Assembly: GCA_021298045.1 (NCBI GenBank)
Contig: JAJTHY010000146.1
Location: 1 to 5,685, forward strand
DNA: 5,685 nt
Direction: 5' to 3'
Origin: Candidatus Jidaibacter sp.
GTDB lineage: Bacteria; Pseudomonadota; Alphaproteobacteria; Rickettsiales; Midichloriaceae
Part shown: positions 5,578-5,685 of the stretch, in pieces
Position numbering within the stretch: the stretch's first letter is position 1
Layout of the letters: each line of letters opens with the position of its first letter
Notes under the pieces: generated by a model
Seen by the model: only the letters and a program-made list of their open reading frames with translations
Database searches by the model: none
Told to the model about the DNA's origin: nothing
Program-made: the position numbers and the translations under genes

Positions 5578-5685
5578 TTATTTTTTGTTTATGCAAGAAT
5601 CAAATCTTTTTCCTATTAATAATAAACACGGGGTGAAAAATAATGTTAAAAGCGTTGCAAAAGATAATCCGCCTGCAATAGATGC
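5578..5685 (-). CDS. RND-family efflux transporter, C-terminal end (partial)
   Basis: Only the last 35 codons are in the window. The gene enters from the right edge and stops at TAA 5578-5580. The residues ASIAGGLSFATLLTLFFTPC begin a final hydrophobic helix followed by LLLIGKRFD and a short basic tail. The pattern of GG, then SFATLLTLF, then a Pro-containing end is typical of the last transmembrane helix of AcrB/RND inner-membrane pumps, which export drugs, bile salts or other compounds using the proton gradient. The subfamily and substrate cannot be told from so little. The complete protein would normally be about 1000 residues, so most of the gene lies outside. The next gene starts 33 nt downstream on the same strand, which suggests cotranscription. 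Confidence 0.75.
   Translation of the reverse strand, partial: ASIAGGLSFATLLTLFFTPCLLLIGKRFDSCINKK

Overview
The window looks like a piece of an AT-rich, genome-reduced alphaproteobacterium with an intracellular lifestyle, most likely Rickettsiales or a relative. Three things point that way. The first is a NuoG of the mitochondrial/rickettsial type, with all N1b, N5 and N4 iron-sulfur ligands, no N7 cysteines, and a C-terminal tail like that of the mitochondrial 75 kDa subunit. The second is a nucleotide-transporter-like (NTT/Tlc, Npt-type) membrane protein, a family almost confined to intracellular bacteria and plastids. The third is low GC content with long, nested palindromes in a spacer of more than 800 bases. 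The placement is inferred from protein resemblance read by eye, not from a search.

Layout. All recognised genes lie on the minus strand, so transcription runs from right to left. At the right edge (5685-5578) is the 3' end of an RND-family efflux pump. After 33 nt comes a 66-codon reading frame with the best ribosome binding site on this strand (5344-5544). It overlaps, by TTGA, a 335-codon frame of unknown function (4340-5347). The junction sits on a run of six T, so the two frames are either a coupled pair or one roughly 401-residue gene broken or slipped by one base. After 49 nt comes nuoG (2272-4290), then 29 nt, then the NTT-like carrier (830-2242). The short gaps and common strand suggest one transcript, although no promoter could be identified.

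The left 829 bases hold no convincing protein gene. They contain two large nested inverted repeats (78-160 and 359-427), two smaller palindromes (62-74 and 341-354), and a 36-codon plus-strand frame with a near-ideal Shine-Dalgarno (232-342). Positions 428-829 look like decayed or non-coding spacer, with one odd 18-base match to the conserved 3' end of 16S rRNA on the minus strand.

How the genes fit together. NuoG is part of respiratory complex I, which makes proton-motive force from NADH. The NTT-like protein probably exchanges or imports nucleotides across the inner membrane. The RND pump uses the proton gradient to export compounds. All three are inner-membrane energy or transport functions, but nuoG stands apart from the other nuo genes within this window. 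The neighbourhood therefore looks rearranged rather than like a single dedicated pathway. I did not find clear evidence of a wholly new system. The most interesting items are the T-run junction in the unknown gene, the nested palindromes, and the strongly signalled small frame beside them.
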